This document shows positions 17,513-27,190 of a DNA stretch of 64,000 nucleotides, piece after piece (position 1 is the stretch's first letter; every line of letters begins with the position of its first letter). The translations under genes and the position numbers were made by a program. The notes below the pieces were generated by a model that saw only the letters and a program-made list of their open reading frames with translations, searched no databases and was not told the DNA's origin. Source of the DNA: Bartonella harrusi (GTDB taxonomy: Bacteria > Pseudomonadota > Alphaproteobacteria > Rhizobiales > Rhizobiaceae); assembly GCF_024297065.1 (NCBI RefSeq), contig NZ_CP101114.1:868001-932000 (forward strand), given 5' to 3'.

Positions 17513-19474
17513 ATGAAAGTCTTCATGGGGGGAGATAAGATAGTTTTTATAGCCAATAAAGCGGGGGCAGACAGTACAGTTTATGTTTTTTCCCTTCCTC
17601 TTCAAAGAATTGTTTTCTTCAGAACATTACAACAATGTTATGCATTTTGTTTTTCTTTCTTAAGGAAGCATAAGGTGTATTGTTTTGCCCTTCCTGTTGA
17701 GTGTAAAAAATTAATGATCCGGTTATTTTGTTGTTTTGTGCTTGCCATGGTTTTAAGTGTTATCGCATTGCCGGGTTTTGCAGAAAATATACGGGATCAA
17801 GTGATCCATCAATCAGAGACTATTCAACGTCAACAAACGCAACAGCGACGTTTTCAGGAATGGCACAAAAGGACAAGAAAGCCTGAAGTATTTTTTGAGG
17901 ATGATGAGGAAAGCACCTCCGATAATGCTTCGAGATCAAAAACCTGTTTTATGATCAAAAATATTGCGTTGATGGGTGCTAGGTTGATTTCTTATAGAGA
18001 TCTTCATGGCAGCATTTCCCGTTGGGAAGGGCACTGTTTAGGCATTGATGATATCAACAAAGTGCTCAAAGCGGTAACCATGCTTTATGTCAAGCGTGGT
18101 TATATCGCGGTGCGGGCTTATTTGCCTGAGCAAGATTTAAGGGGTGGTCATCTCAAAATTGTTGTTGTTGAAGGTCGTGTAGAGGATATCACCCTGGATG
18201 GTCATAAAGTTGAGAGGAAAGATCGCGGCGAAATCGCCACGGCTTTTCCAAATCTGATTGGTCATCCGACCAATTTACGCGCGATAGAACAAGGGCTTGA
18301 TCAAATTAATCGGCTGTTTTCTCGTCAAGCCACTCTTAATCTTGAAGCTGGAAAAGTTTCTGGTGATTCTATTCTTGATCTTCATATAGTCAAACAGAAA
18401 CCTTGGAGTTTTACAGTTTCCAGTGATAATCTTGGAGCTCAGGCAACAGGTCTCTACCAAACACGCTTGAGCCTTTCTTTTGATGATTTATTAGCTTCCA
18501 ATGATCAATGGTCGTTTAGCTATCAGCGCTCCATGGATGGTGGTGTGTATTATTTCACAGACGCGCGTCCCAACAGTGATACGGTCACGGGCTCCTTTTC
18601 CATTCCCTATGGTTATTGGACAGCGGGTTTTGATGGCACGTGGAGCCAATATCATTCGAGTGTTAAAGGAATATTTTCTGACATTTTAACATCGGGCAAG
18701 TCGTTATCGCTTACCCCTTGGATTTCGCGGGTTATTGCCCGTGATCAGGAGGGCAAGACATGGCTTACGGGACGATTGACCTGGAAATATGCCGATAATT
18801 TTATTCTGGGCAGTAGGATTGATGTATCGAGCCGTAAATTGGCTATTGCGACCTTTGCATTTGATCATATGCGCCAATGGCTTGGAGGAGAATTGAATGT
18901 TCATCTAGGGTTTCATAAAGGTTTAGCGATCTTAGATGCCTATGATGATAAAGAGCAAGAAAATGTCTCGCTCAATGCGCCCAAAGGGCAATTTAGAAAA
19001 TGGTCTTTTTCCTTGAGCTATGTGCGTCCTTTTTCACTCCATTCATATCATTTTCGCTACAATAGCCTGTTTTCAGGGCAGTGGTCTCCCGATAGTTTGT
19101 TTGGTTCAGAACAAATATCGCTTGGCGGCAACTCTTCTATACGCGGGGTGCGTGAGGCGGTTTATTACGGCAATAACGGAGTGTTTTGGCGCAATGAATT
19201 GTCCCTGTTATTGCCAGGTTTTACCTCCAAGAGAGGTCGTAAATTGATGAGCCAATTTTCCCCTTATTTGGCGCTTGATCTGGGGGCTGTGGCCGATGAT
19301 GCAAGCAAAAACAGTTTTGGTGGTCGCTTGGTTGGCGCAACGCTTGGTTTTCATGCGGCTGGAGAGATGATGGATGTTGATTTGTCTTATTCCAATCTTT
19401 TGAAGGCGTCGACACCGCTGGAGAAAGGGACTAGGGGTGGAGTATTGCAAGTACGGGCTTTGTTAAGGTTTTAG
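17513..19474 (+). CDS. fhaC: TpsB/CdiB outer-membrane transporter (ShlB/FhaC/HecB family)
   Basis: This two-partner-secretion transporter exports the TpsA effector encoded 93 bases downstream. After a signal peptide (hydrophobic core then cleavage before 'ENIRDQ') come a Gln/Arg-rich helix like the plug helix H1 ('QSETIQRQQTQQRR'), a POTRA domain beginning near 'CFMIKNIALMGA' with 'YVKRGYIAVRAYLPEQDL...L.I.VVEGRVEDI', a second POTRA ('NRLFSRQATLNL..G..SGDSILDL'), and a barrel ending 'VRALLRF'. The 'GGNSSIRGV' segment corresponds to the conserved (V/I)RG(Y/F) motif of loop 6. The start is uncertain: ATG 17513 gives a long N-terminal extension, while ATG 17714 (MIRLFCC) places the signal peptide at the very N-terminus. 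The gene looks intact. Confidence 0.9.
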   Translation: MKVFMGGDKIVFIANKAGADSTVYVFSLPLQRIVFFRTLQQCYAFCFSFLRKHKVYCFALPVECKKLMIRLFCCFVLAMVLSVIALPGFAENIRDQVIHQSETIQRQQTQQRRFQEWHKRTRKPEVFFEDDEESTSDNASRSKTCFMIKNIALMGARLISYRDLHGSISRWEGHCLGIDDINKVLKAVTMLYVKRGYIAVRAYLPEQDLRGGHLKIVVVEGRVEDITLDGHKVERKDRGEIATAFPNLIGHPTNLRAIEQGLDQINRLFSRQATLNLEAGKVSGDSILDLHIVKQKPWSFTVSSDNLGAQATGLYQTRLSLSFDDLLASNDQWSFSYQRSMDGGVYYFTDARPNSDTVTGSFSIPYGYWTAGFDGTWSQYHSSVKGIFSDILTSGKSLSLTPWISRVIARDQEGKTWLTGRLTWKYADNFILGSRIDVSSRKLAIATFAFDHMRQWLGGELNVHLGFHKGLAILDAYDDKEQENVSLNAPKGQFRKWSFSLSYVRPFSLHSYHFRYNSLFSGQWSPDSLFGSEQISLGGNSSIRGVREAVYYGNNGVFWRNELSLLLPGFTSKRGRKLMSQFSPYLALDLGAVADDASKNSFGGRLVGATLGFHAAGEMMDVDLSYSNLLKASTPLEKGTRGGVLQVRALLRF

Positions 19475-19567
19475 AGGAAGGGGCGGTAAAGGATATCGCT
19501 TTGTTGTTTACACCCTTTGGGGGCTTTTTTTACAAAAAGATTGATAGGATTTGATGAGGAGTGAAAG

Positions 19568-22500
19568 ATGCGGGGATTGAAGGATCAACAGCATAAATTG
19601 GGATATGAAGCCAAGCTCGGGCAGCATGCTCTTGGTATTTTGCAGAAAGGGGCGCACAAGGGGCTTTCTCTGGTTTTAAGCTTTTGCTTGGCCTTTCAGC
19701 CATTTTTATTGCAAGCACAAGCGCTTGGCACGCAAGGCCCTGTTGGGCAAGAGAACCAAGGGATTAAAGCGGCTGATGGGGTTGGCTCTGTTTTCCGCCC
19801 AACGGTGGGCGTAGCAGGCAATGGTGTGCCGCTGATTGATATTGCGCGTCCCAATGGACACGGTCTTTCTCATAATAAATATGACACTTTTAATGTTGAT
19901 GCCCATGGTGTGATTTTAAACAATTCCACCAAAGAGGTTTCGCGTTCACAGCTTGGGGGATTGGTGCCTGGTAACGGCAATTTACGCGGTGTTGGGGCAG
20001 CAAAGGTTATTCTCAATGAAGTGGTGAGCGCCAATCGCTCGCGTCTTGAAGGGATGACGGAAGTTCATGGGCAAGCGGCAGATGTGATTATCGCTAATCC
20101 CAATGGACTGACCTGTAATGGTTGCGGTTTTATCAACACACCACGGGTGACCTTATCGACTGGGCAGCCGATTATTGGGGCTGATGGTTCTTTGAGTGGT
20201 TTGCGTGTTGAAGGTGGTAACATCACCATAGGTGCGCATGGGGTTGATGGAAGTTCATTGGATATTTTTGATCTTGTTTCGCGCAAGATCCGTATAGAGG
20301 GACCCATTCAAGTCAAAGGGGAATTGGCGGTTATAGCAGGGCATAATCATTTTGATTATGGGAAGCGAGAAGCAACGTCACTTGGTTCTGATGGCAAAGA
20401 GATGGAATTGGCAATCGATTCCAGCGCGTTTGGTGGCATGTATGCGGGGCAGATCCGGGTTCTTGCCAATGATAAAGGTGCGGGCGTCAAGATGCTGGGC
20501 AATATGGCAGCCAATGCCGGCGCCATGAAGTTGACCAGTGATGGCAAGCTGGTGTTTGCCAAAGCACGTGCTAAAGGATCTGTCAAAGCGCATTCTCATC
20601 ATGACAGTGTGCATGTGAAAGATCTGGTTTTTTCAGAACAGGCGGTTGAGCTAAAAGCTTCGAAGCATGTTGAACTGGCAGAGCATGCTCGCGTTGCGGC
20701 AAAGGATGCTGTTGATGTGCAGGCTTCTACTATTGCCCTTAAATCGGATACTTTGTTGGCGAGTGGCATTGACAATGATGGCACACAGTCAGCGACGGGT
20801 TCTTTACACCTCAAGGCAGGAAGACTTGAGGCGGGGAATGGACGGATAGCCGCCGGTGGTCTTTTAGAGATCCAAGCAGCAAATATTGATTTTTCGCGTA
20901 TAAAAGACAATGGGCAAACAGGGATCTCTTCCCTTGGTGATATGACCATTAAAAGCAATCACATCCATGCTTTCAACAACCATATTGGTGCGAGCGGGAC
21001 TATTGTCTTGAGAGCCGATGAGGCTCTCAGCGTAGGGGGTGGTCATTATAGTGCTGGCGGTTTTCTTTTGATGGAAGCCGCACAATTGTCTTCTCGCGCC
21101 AAATTAGGAGCAGAGCAAAAAATTGACCTTTATGCGCATAGTGGTGATCTTCTTCAAGAAGGGACTGTCTCGTCTAATGGGGAGGTCACGCTTAAAGCCC
21201 ATGACGCTCTCAATCACACCGGTGCGATTGTCAGTCTCCAGAAGGTTTCCTTGACAGCGGGCGGCATGCTGACAACCGGACAAGAGAGTGCAATTTTAAG
21301 TCATGATATTGCTATGAACGTTGATGCTCTTACCCAAGCGGGGGTTATGGAAGCGCAAGAGGGCACATTAACCCTTCAAATGCGTGATGGGGTCATCAAT
21401 AGCGGCACAATGCGCGGTGATAGCGTTGATGTCCATGCTGGTGCTTTGACCAATCAAGGTTTGTTGATTGCTCACAATGCTATGCAACTGACGATCCGTG
21501 CCAAGGAAGGGCCTGGGGCGCAAAAAGCCTTTGTTAAAAATGCCTCTGAAGCCGTTTTGCAAAGTGGTGGCGCTTTTGTTTTATCAGCAGGACACTTAAC
21601 CAATGCCGGTAGCATGGGCTCCAGTGGTGAGAGTGTTGCCCTCAATGTGGAGGGTGATGTCAACAATAGTGGGCTGATCTATGGCAAAAAATCCACAACG
21701 CTTGCTGTGGATGGTGCTTTAACCAACAAGCATGGCAAGATAATTGCTGAAGAAGATCTCACCCTTGGTGGGTTGAAGAGAGAACGTGCTGGGCATGTGG
21801 TTAATGAAGAGGGAGTCTTGAACAGCTTTACCGGCAAGATGAAACTTGTCGCAACTTCTTTAACCAATAAAAGTGCAAAATCAGCTGATCCATCCCGACA
21901 AGATGCAACATTGCAAGAGCAACAGAGCGCTAGACTCGATGAGGGGGAGGCAGCCTACATCTTAGCACGTGGTGGTTTACTGATAGATGTTGGTGCTTTT
22001 GAGAATCGTGACAGTCTGATCTCTACGCAAGGTGCTACCAGTGTTGTTGCCGACAGGATAGCGCAGGCTGGCATTGTGGAAAGTGAGAGTGGTGATCTTC
22101 AACTGACCAGCCATGGTGCGCTGATCAATAGCGGTTTGATTGCAAGCAATGGTGCAATCACTCTTGAAGCAGGAAAGGATCTGCTACAGAGCGGACGGAT
22201 TGTTTCGCAAAAGGGGATAGAGCTCTCCAGTAATGGCACATTAACAATGGAAGAACCAAGTGAGGTTGCTGCCTATGCTGTTGTCCTTAAAGCGAAGACA
22301 CTAAACCAAGCAGGGCATATGGAAGCCCAAGGTGGCACGCTTACCCTCAAAAGCCATGGTGTTTTAAGCAATACCGGTACCATGGTGGGTGGTGTTATTG
22401 AAGCACAACTTGGTTCTTTAACAAATTCCGGTCAGCTTTTAGCCAAGGATTCCTTGACGCTTGTCGCAGAAAATCATGATCCGTTATGGGAGCAGGGTGG

Positions 22501-25500
22501 TCTGCTTTTAAATGGGAAAGGTGGGGTTCTCAAAAGTGGTGGTGCTTTTGTTATAACTGTCGCTGCCTTGAGCAATGCTGGTAGCATGGGTTCGAGTGGT
22601 GATGGCGTTACCCTCAATGTGACAGGGGATATCAGCAATAGTGGGCTGATTTACGCCAATAAGTCAGCAATACTCTCCTTGGATGGAACATTCCTCAATA
22701 AATTTGGTGATGTCATTGCCGAAGACAGTTTCACTGTGCGTGGTTTAAGTGGAGAGTGGGCTGGTTCTGTGATCAACAGTTCTGGGCTTTTAGAAGCCGT
22801 CTCCGGTGATATGATTTTTAATGTCTCTTCACTTACCAATATGCGTGAAGGTGGGGTTAAGGTAACTGACAAGGTGGTTGGTCACAGTTACAAGCGAGGA
22901 CATTGGGAAGGAACGAATGTTAAGCACCACCAGATCAAGGAAGATGTGAAGACCACCATTATTCGTCAGCAGCCTCATTTTACCAATAACGCAGCACAGA
23001 TTTTGGTAGGGCGTCATTTAACAGTTCATGCTGGTGATATCAGCAATAGCTATAGTTTTATTGCCGCCAATGGCAATATTGCGATGCAGGGTGATAGCCT
23101 GCTCAATGAAGGGTATGATTTAATTGAAACAACCAAAATTGTAACAACAACACACCGCAGACGCAAACATTGTACTGTTGCCAATGGGGGCTGTTCTTGG
23201 GGCGGTATCACAGATTTAGGGAGTATTACGAATACAGCCATAAATACACGCACCTATGATACTTTTTACGGCACGATAGAAGCAGGTGGCACTCTTGATG
23301 CAAAGGTGACAGGCACTCTTAACAATCATGCGGTGCGTGAGGGGGCAGGCCAAGTTGGTTTAAGCTCTGGTGATAAAAGTTTGGCTGGCGTTAAAAATAC
23401 CGATTTTGATAGTTCAAAACAACTGATCAGCAAGGACCGGTTGGAGGGCATTATCAAGGGTTTGACGGGGCACAAAGCACTTTTTGTTCCAAGCCCGCAA
23501 ACACCAGCAGCACAATTCATACAGGTGCCTACACAAGAGGGGCTTCGTTCTGTCAAAACAGAGTTGAGTGGCACGCAAACCCCGCAAGTGTCGTTTGTGG
23601 TCGAAACACGCCCAGATTTTATTAATCCCAGCAAATTTTTAGGGTCTGACTACTACTTAAAAAAGATTGGCAATTATAAGCCTGAACAAGCGTTTAAAAG
23701 GCTAGGGGATGCTTATTTTGAATATCGCTTGGTGGGGGAGCAAATCTTTGAGTTGACCGGCAATCACACTCTGCTTGAGGTTGAAGATCCCAATGCCCAA
23801 ATGCAAAGGCTTTATGACAATGCTGTCGAGCAGCAAGGTCCCTTGGGGTTAGAGCTAGGAAAACCCTTAACGCAAAAGCAGATTGCTGGATTGCAAAAGG
23901 ATATCATCTGGCTTGAGACAATTGAGAAGAATGGACAAGAGGTTTTGGTACCGCGGGTTTATTTAGCGCCAACCTCGTCTCTTACACAGGGTGTTGAAGG
24001 AACACAAAGATCCCAACAAGGAAACCTTGCCAGTGCTCGCCTAAAGGGAAAAGGGGTCAGCTTCAATGCAAACAGCCTTACCAATAGTGGTGCTGTAGTC
24101 AGTCACGATGCATTGCATGTCACGACCAAGAAAAGTTTGTTCAATGATGGTGGATTTTTAGATGCTTCTGGGTCTCTAGAGCTCACCAGTGATGATTTTT
24201 TAGCCAATTATTCCGGTGTTGTTCATGGTGATATCATCACCCTTACTGCTCAGAGCATAGCCAATGGAACGGCTAAAATCCGTGAGAATAATGAATATGG
24301 TTTTGTTGATCGGGCGGGGCAGAAGGGACAAATCCTCTCTGATCATCACTTAAACATCCACAGCCTTGGCGATTTGAGCGTTGAAGGAGGGGAGTTTACC
24401 AGTGGCGGTCCGATGACAATGATTGTCGATGGTTCTGCTAACTTTAGTGCCTTGGCGCTAGAGGGTGAACACAAGCAGACATTGGAAAAAGGCCATTATG
24501 ATGCGCAAAGCAGGACGCATCAGTTGAGTGAACTCAACAGTGGAGATGATCTTACCATTGTTACGAATGGCGACCTCACCATGGATGGGGTGAAGGCTCA
24601 AGCAAAGGGCGATGCGCGTTTTGACAGTGGTGGTGCTCTGAGTATGACTTCAGTGCAAGATTTGAGCAGTTTTGATTTAGACCTTAGGGGCAAAGAAGGT
24701 GATAAATCGAAGCAAAAGAATAAGTTTCGTCAACAATCCACACAAGTGACCACAAACAAAACCACAGCAGAGGCTGGTGGCAATCTCTCAATCTCTGCGC
24801 AAAACGGTGACCTCACCTTTGCTGCGTCTGGGTTGTCCAGTGGTGGTCAAACGCATCTTGTTGCAGAGAAGGGTAAGATCAAGCTTCTGACCAACAAAGA
24901 TCAAGACTTTGAGGAGATTTATCAGCGTAATGAAAATTTGGTTTGGTGGAGTGAGAGTGACAAAGGTTACTTTGAGGAGATCATCAAACATGTCACCATG
25001 GAAGCTGGGGGTGGTGTTAAGATTGAAGCAGGCAATGGCATTGTTGCCGAATATAAGGCAACGGGTGATTTAGACAAATCCCTTGAACAATTGTCTCGCT
25101 CGCCGGGGATGGCATGGATTAAGCAACTGCGTGATGATCCCCTTTTAGCCAAACAAGTGGATTGGCAAGCAGTTAAGGCTGAGTTTAAACACTGGGATTA
25201 TAAATCCCAAGGTCTGACAGAAGCTGGTGCGGCTTTGGTGGCCTTGGTTGTGACAGCAGTGACAGCTGGTGCTGCTTCCACAGCTGCTGGTGCCATGACC
25301 AGTGCTTTGGGTGTTGGTTCTAACACCGCCATGAATGCGGCGATGCAAGCCGGTGTGCAAGCGCTGATCAATAAAAGCGCTGTAGCGCTTGTCAATAATC
25401 GTGGTGATATTGCCGCCGCATTGCATGAGCTTGGCTCTTCCAAGACACTCCTCAGCATTGTCTCTTCGATGGTGACAGCGGGTTTGACCAGCCAATTGAC

Positions 25501-27190
25501 AGATATGGCAGGGGTTGGTCAATCTTTGCCCAAAACGGCTCCTTTTGCAGAGCGGATTGCCCATGAAGCAGAAAAGAACCTGATCAAAGCCTCCATTGGC
25601 GCGGGTGTGCAAACGGTTCTTGAAGGTGGCTCTCTTGAGAAGAACTTTTTTACCAATCTGCGCACTGCTCTGTCTGATACGGTTGGCAAGACATTGGCAG
25701 AAGAAATTGGCACGGCCAAGGCTGAAGGAAAGATTGACACGGTCACTCAGATTGTTGCCCATGCTGGTCTTGGTTGCTTAAAGGGCGCTATTGCAAACGG
25801 TGTTTGCTCCTCTGGGGCCGTGGGCGGCGCTGTGGGCGAAGCCACCGCAATGCTCCAGTTTAAACTGTGGGTGAAGGGCATTGTAAAAGAGGAAATGGGG
25901 GAGCTGAAGGGTCGCACACCAACCCCTGAAGAACAAGCCCGCATCACGGCAAGGATTGATGCTGAATTTGCTTCCTTTAGAGACAACACCATTAATGTTG
26001 CACGGGCTGCGGGAGGCTTTGCTGCGGGTCTTGCTGGTGGTGATGTGAATAGCGGTGCCGATGCTGCAGGAAATGCCGCGGAAAACAACTACCTCAGCAG
26101 CGCTCAACAAGCACAGAAGAAGAAGGAGTTAGAGGAGTGTCCAGATAAGTGGTGCCGAAGAGACGTTGAAGAAAAATGGCTCGAGATTGATGACCAACAA
26201 GATGTGTTTTTTTCGGTAGGTGTGGTTGCTGGTGCACCCGCTGAATTATATGAGACGGCTCAAGGTTTTTGGCAAATGGTGCGCCATCCCATAGAGACTT
26301 TGGAAGCACTTAAATCTCTAGTAACGAGTGGAAATGTTACAGAAACAATAAAGCAATCTTATCTAGAGCGTATTAATTATTTAGAGGAGGAATATCAAAG
26401 AGCGGGAATTAGCGGATCGTTTCATGCTGGAGTTGAACTTGGGAAACTATTGACTGAAGCAGCATCTCTAGTGGCGGGAGGTGCTGGGCTAGCCAAGGGT
26501 GGTGTGAAGCTTATTGGCAAGCTGACCGAAAAGGCTCTTAACAAATTTGCTGTTAAGGCTGAAACAACGGCTGCAAAAGTAGGTAGCGAAGTTTCTCAAA
26601 CACTCGGAAAAATTGGCAATGAAGTAAACGCTACCCATGCTGAGGAAGAAATTGCTCAACTGCCTAAAAAAACTAACACTGGTAAGCTTGGAAAAGCCAG
26701 AGAACATCATAACAGAAAACGTGCAGAAGTTATACAAGATTTAAAGCAGAAAGGTTTTTCGCCGAGCAAGAAAGAAATAACTTATAAAATCAAGATTGAA
26801 AAAAATGGAAAATTGATTGAGACGACAACTCGTCCTGATATTACCTATATCGATGAGAATGGTAGATTAGCGTTTATAGAGATAAAAACGGGTGATGGTG
26901 AGTTAACTAACAACCAAAAAGTTTTTGTAGGAAATTGTGAAGTAGGATCAATAACGCCTTGTGGTTCTAATGCTAAAGAGTATTTAAATGAAGAAAAAGA
27001 GACACTTACTCGGTATCAAGCAGAACTTGAAAAAAATGCAAATAATTTTAAAGGGGATATAAAACAATGGGAGGATAAATTGAAAAAATTTAACGAAAAG
27101 TGGATTACAGAACAATTAGGCATGGAATGGAAAGATGAATTATATACCCATAAAGTCAACAGATATCCAAGCTATTTAGAAGAAAAGTGA
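19568..27190 (+). CDS. fhaB: TpsA filamentous haemagglutinin / CdiA-type toxin effector
   Basis: The 2540-residue secreted effector begins with an extended signal region (residues 1-52), then a TPS secretion domain with 'GVPLIDIARPN..GLSHN.YD.FNV' and 'NPNGLTCNGCGF' (about 75-330). Long beta-helical repeats with many 'LTN.G.(M/L)' and 'G.LTL' units extend to about residue 1850. A DUF637-like segment follows (about 1880-1980), then an AENNYL motif near residue 2171, equivalent to the VENN boundary of CdiA proteins, and a pre-toxin region. The variable tip (about 2365-2540) has Asp at 'RPDITY' (about 2424) and 'FIEIKTGDG' (about 2438), suggesting a PD-(D/E)XK nuclease toxin. GAGGAG precedes the ATG. 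The presumed immunity gene follows immediately. Toxin activity is inferred. Confidence 0.9.
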   Translation: MRGLKDQQHKLGYEAKLGQHALGILQKGAHKGLSLVLSFCLAFQPFLLQAQALGTQGPVGQENQGIKAADGVGSVFRPTVGVAGNGVPLIDIARPNGHGLSHNKYDTFNVDAHGVILNNSTKEVSRSQLGGLVPGNGNLRGVGAAKVILNEVVSANRSRLEGMTEVHGQAADVIIANPNGLTCNGCGFINTPRVTLSTGQPIIGADGSLSGLRVEGGNITIGAHGVDGSSLDIFDLVSRKIRIEGPIQVKGELAVIAGHNHFDYGKREATSLGSDGKEMELAIDSSAFGGMYAGQIRVLANDKGAGVKMLGNMAANAGAMKLTSDGKLVFAKARAKGSVKAHSHHDSVHVKDLVFSEQAVELKASKHVELAEHARVAAKDAVDVQASTIALKSDTLLASGIDNDGTQSATGSLHLKAGRLEAGNGRIAAGGLLEIQAANIDFSRIKDNGQTGISSLGDMTIKSNHIHAFNNHIGASGTIVLRADEALSVGGGHYSAGGFLLMEAAQLSSRAKLGAEQKIDLYAHSGDLLQEGTVSSNGEVTLKAHDALNHTGAIVSLQKVSLTAGGMLTTGQESAILSHDIAMNVDALTQAGVMEAQEGTLTLQMRDGVINSGTMRGDSVDVHAGALTNQGLLIAHNAMQLTIRAKEGPGAQKAFVKNASEAVLQSGGAFVLSAGHLTNAGSMGSSGESVALNVEGDVNNSGLIYGKKSTTLAVDGALTNKHGKIIAEEDLTLGGLKRERAGHVVNEEGVLNSFTGKMKLVATSLTNKSAKSADPSRQDATLQEQQSARLDEGEAAYILARGGLLIDVGAFENRDSLISTQGATSVVADRIAQAGIVESESGDLQLTSHGALINSGLIASNGAITLEAGKDLLQSGRIVSQKGIELSSNGTLTMEEPSEVAAYAVVLKAKTLNQAGHMEAQGGTLTLKSHGVLSNTGTMVGGVIEAQLGSLTNSGQLLAKDSLTLVAENHDPLWEQGGLLLNGKGGVLKSGGAFVITVAALSNAGSMGSSGDGVTLNVTGDISNSGLIYANKSAILSLDGTFLNKFGDVIAEDSFTVRGLSGEWAGSVINSSGLLEAVSGDMIFNVSSLTNMREGGVKVTDKVVGHSYKRGHWEGTNVKHHQIKEDVKTTIIRQQPHFTNNAAQILVGRHLTVHAGDISNSYSFIAANGNIAMQGDSLLNEGYDLIETTKIVTTTHRRRKHCTVANGGCSWGGITDLGSITNTAINTRTYDTFYGTIEAGGTLDAKVTGTLNNHAVREGAGQVGLSSGDKSLAGVKNTDFDSSKQLISKDRLEGIIKGLTGHKALFVPSPQTPAAQFIQVPTQEGLRSVKTELSGTQTPQVSFVVETRPDFINPSKFLGSDYYLKKIGNYKPEQAFKRLGDAYFEYRLVGEQIFELTGNHTLLEVEDPNAQMQRLYDNAVEQQGPLGLELGKPLTQKQIAGLQKDIIWLETIEKNGQEVLVPRVYLAPTSSLTQGVEGTQRSQQGNLASARLKGKGVSFNANSLTNSGAVVSHDALHVTTKKSLFNDGGFLDASGSLELTSDDFLANYSGVVHGDIITLTAQSIANGTAKIRENNEYGFVDRAGQKGQILSDHHLNIHSLGDLSVEGGEFTSGGPMTMIVDGSANFSALALEGEHKQTLEKGHYDAQSRTHQLSELNSGDDLTIVTNGDLTMDGVKAQAKGDARFDSGGALSMTSVQDLSSFDLDLRGKEGDKSKQKNKFRQQSTQVTTNKTTAEAGGNLSISAQNGDLTFAASGLSSGGQTHLVAEKGKIKLLTNKDQDFEEIYQRNENLVWWSESDKGYFEEIIKHVTMEAGGGVKIEAGNGIVAEYKATGDLDKSLEQLSRSPGMAWIKQLRDDPLLAKQVDWQAVKAEFKHWDYKSQGLTEAGAALVALVVTAVTAGAASTAAGAMTSALGVGSNTAMNAAMQAGVQALINKSAVALVNNRGDIAAALHELGSSKTLLSIVSSMVTAGLTSQLTDMAGVGQSLPKTAPFAERIAHEAEKNLIKASIGAGVQTVLEGGSLEKNFFTNLRTALSDTVGKTLAEEIGTAKAEGKIDTVTQIVAHAGLGCLKGAIANGVCSSGAVGGAVGEATAMLQFKLWVKGIVKEEMGELKGRTPTPEEQARITARIDAEFASFRDNTINVARAAGGFAAGLAGGDVNSGADAAGNAAENNYLSSAQQAQKKKELEECPDKWCRRDVEEKWLEIDDQQDVFFSVGVVAGAPAELYETAQGFWQMVRHPIETLEALKSLVTSGNVTETIKQSYLERINYLEEEYQRAGISGSFHAGVELGKLLTEAASLVAGGAGLAKGGVKLIGKLTEKALNKFAVKAETTAAKVGSEVSQTLGKIGNEVNATHAEEEIAQLPKKTNTGKLGKAREHHNRKRAEVIQDLKQKGFSPSKKEITYKIKIEKNGKLIETTTRPDITYIDENGRLAFIEIKTGDGELTNNQKVFVGNCEVGSITPCGSNAKEYLNEEKETLTRYQAELEKNANNFKGDIKQWEDKLKKFNEKWITEQLGMEWKDELYTHKVNRYPSYLEEK
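25179..26488 (+). repeat. duplicated effector scaffold, master copy (1310 bp)
   Basis: This segment of the effector gene, from the DUF637-like region through the AENNYL motif into the pre-toxin region, recurs with only scattered base differences at 32823-34132 and 35615-36924. All three copies have the same length. Part of it (25706-26116) recurs again at 29718-30128. Each copy is followed by a different toxin end. Confidence 0.95.

Noticed and set aside
20065-23634. Minus-strand open frames within the effector gene.
   Set aside because: Shadow frames of the long plus-strand gene without recognisable motifs.
25145-26110. Long open frames on the minus strand opposite the effector scaffold, repeated in each cassette.
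   Set aside because: They recur only because the scaffold is duplicated; the coding strand carries the recognisable domains, and minus frames arise from its G+C-richer codon use.
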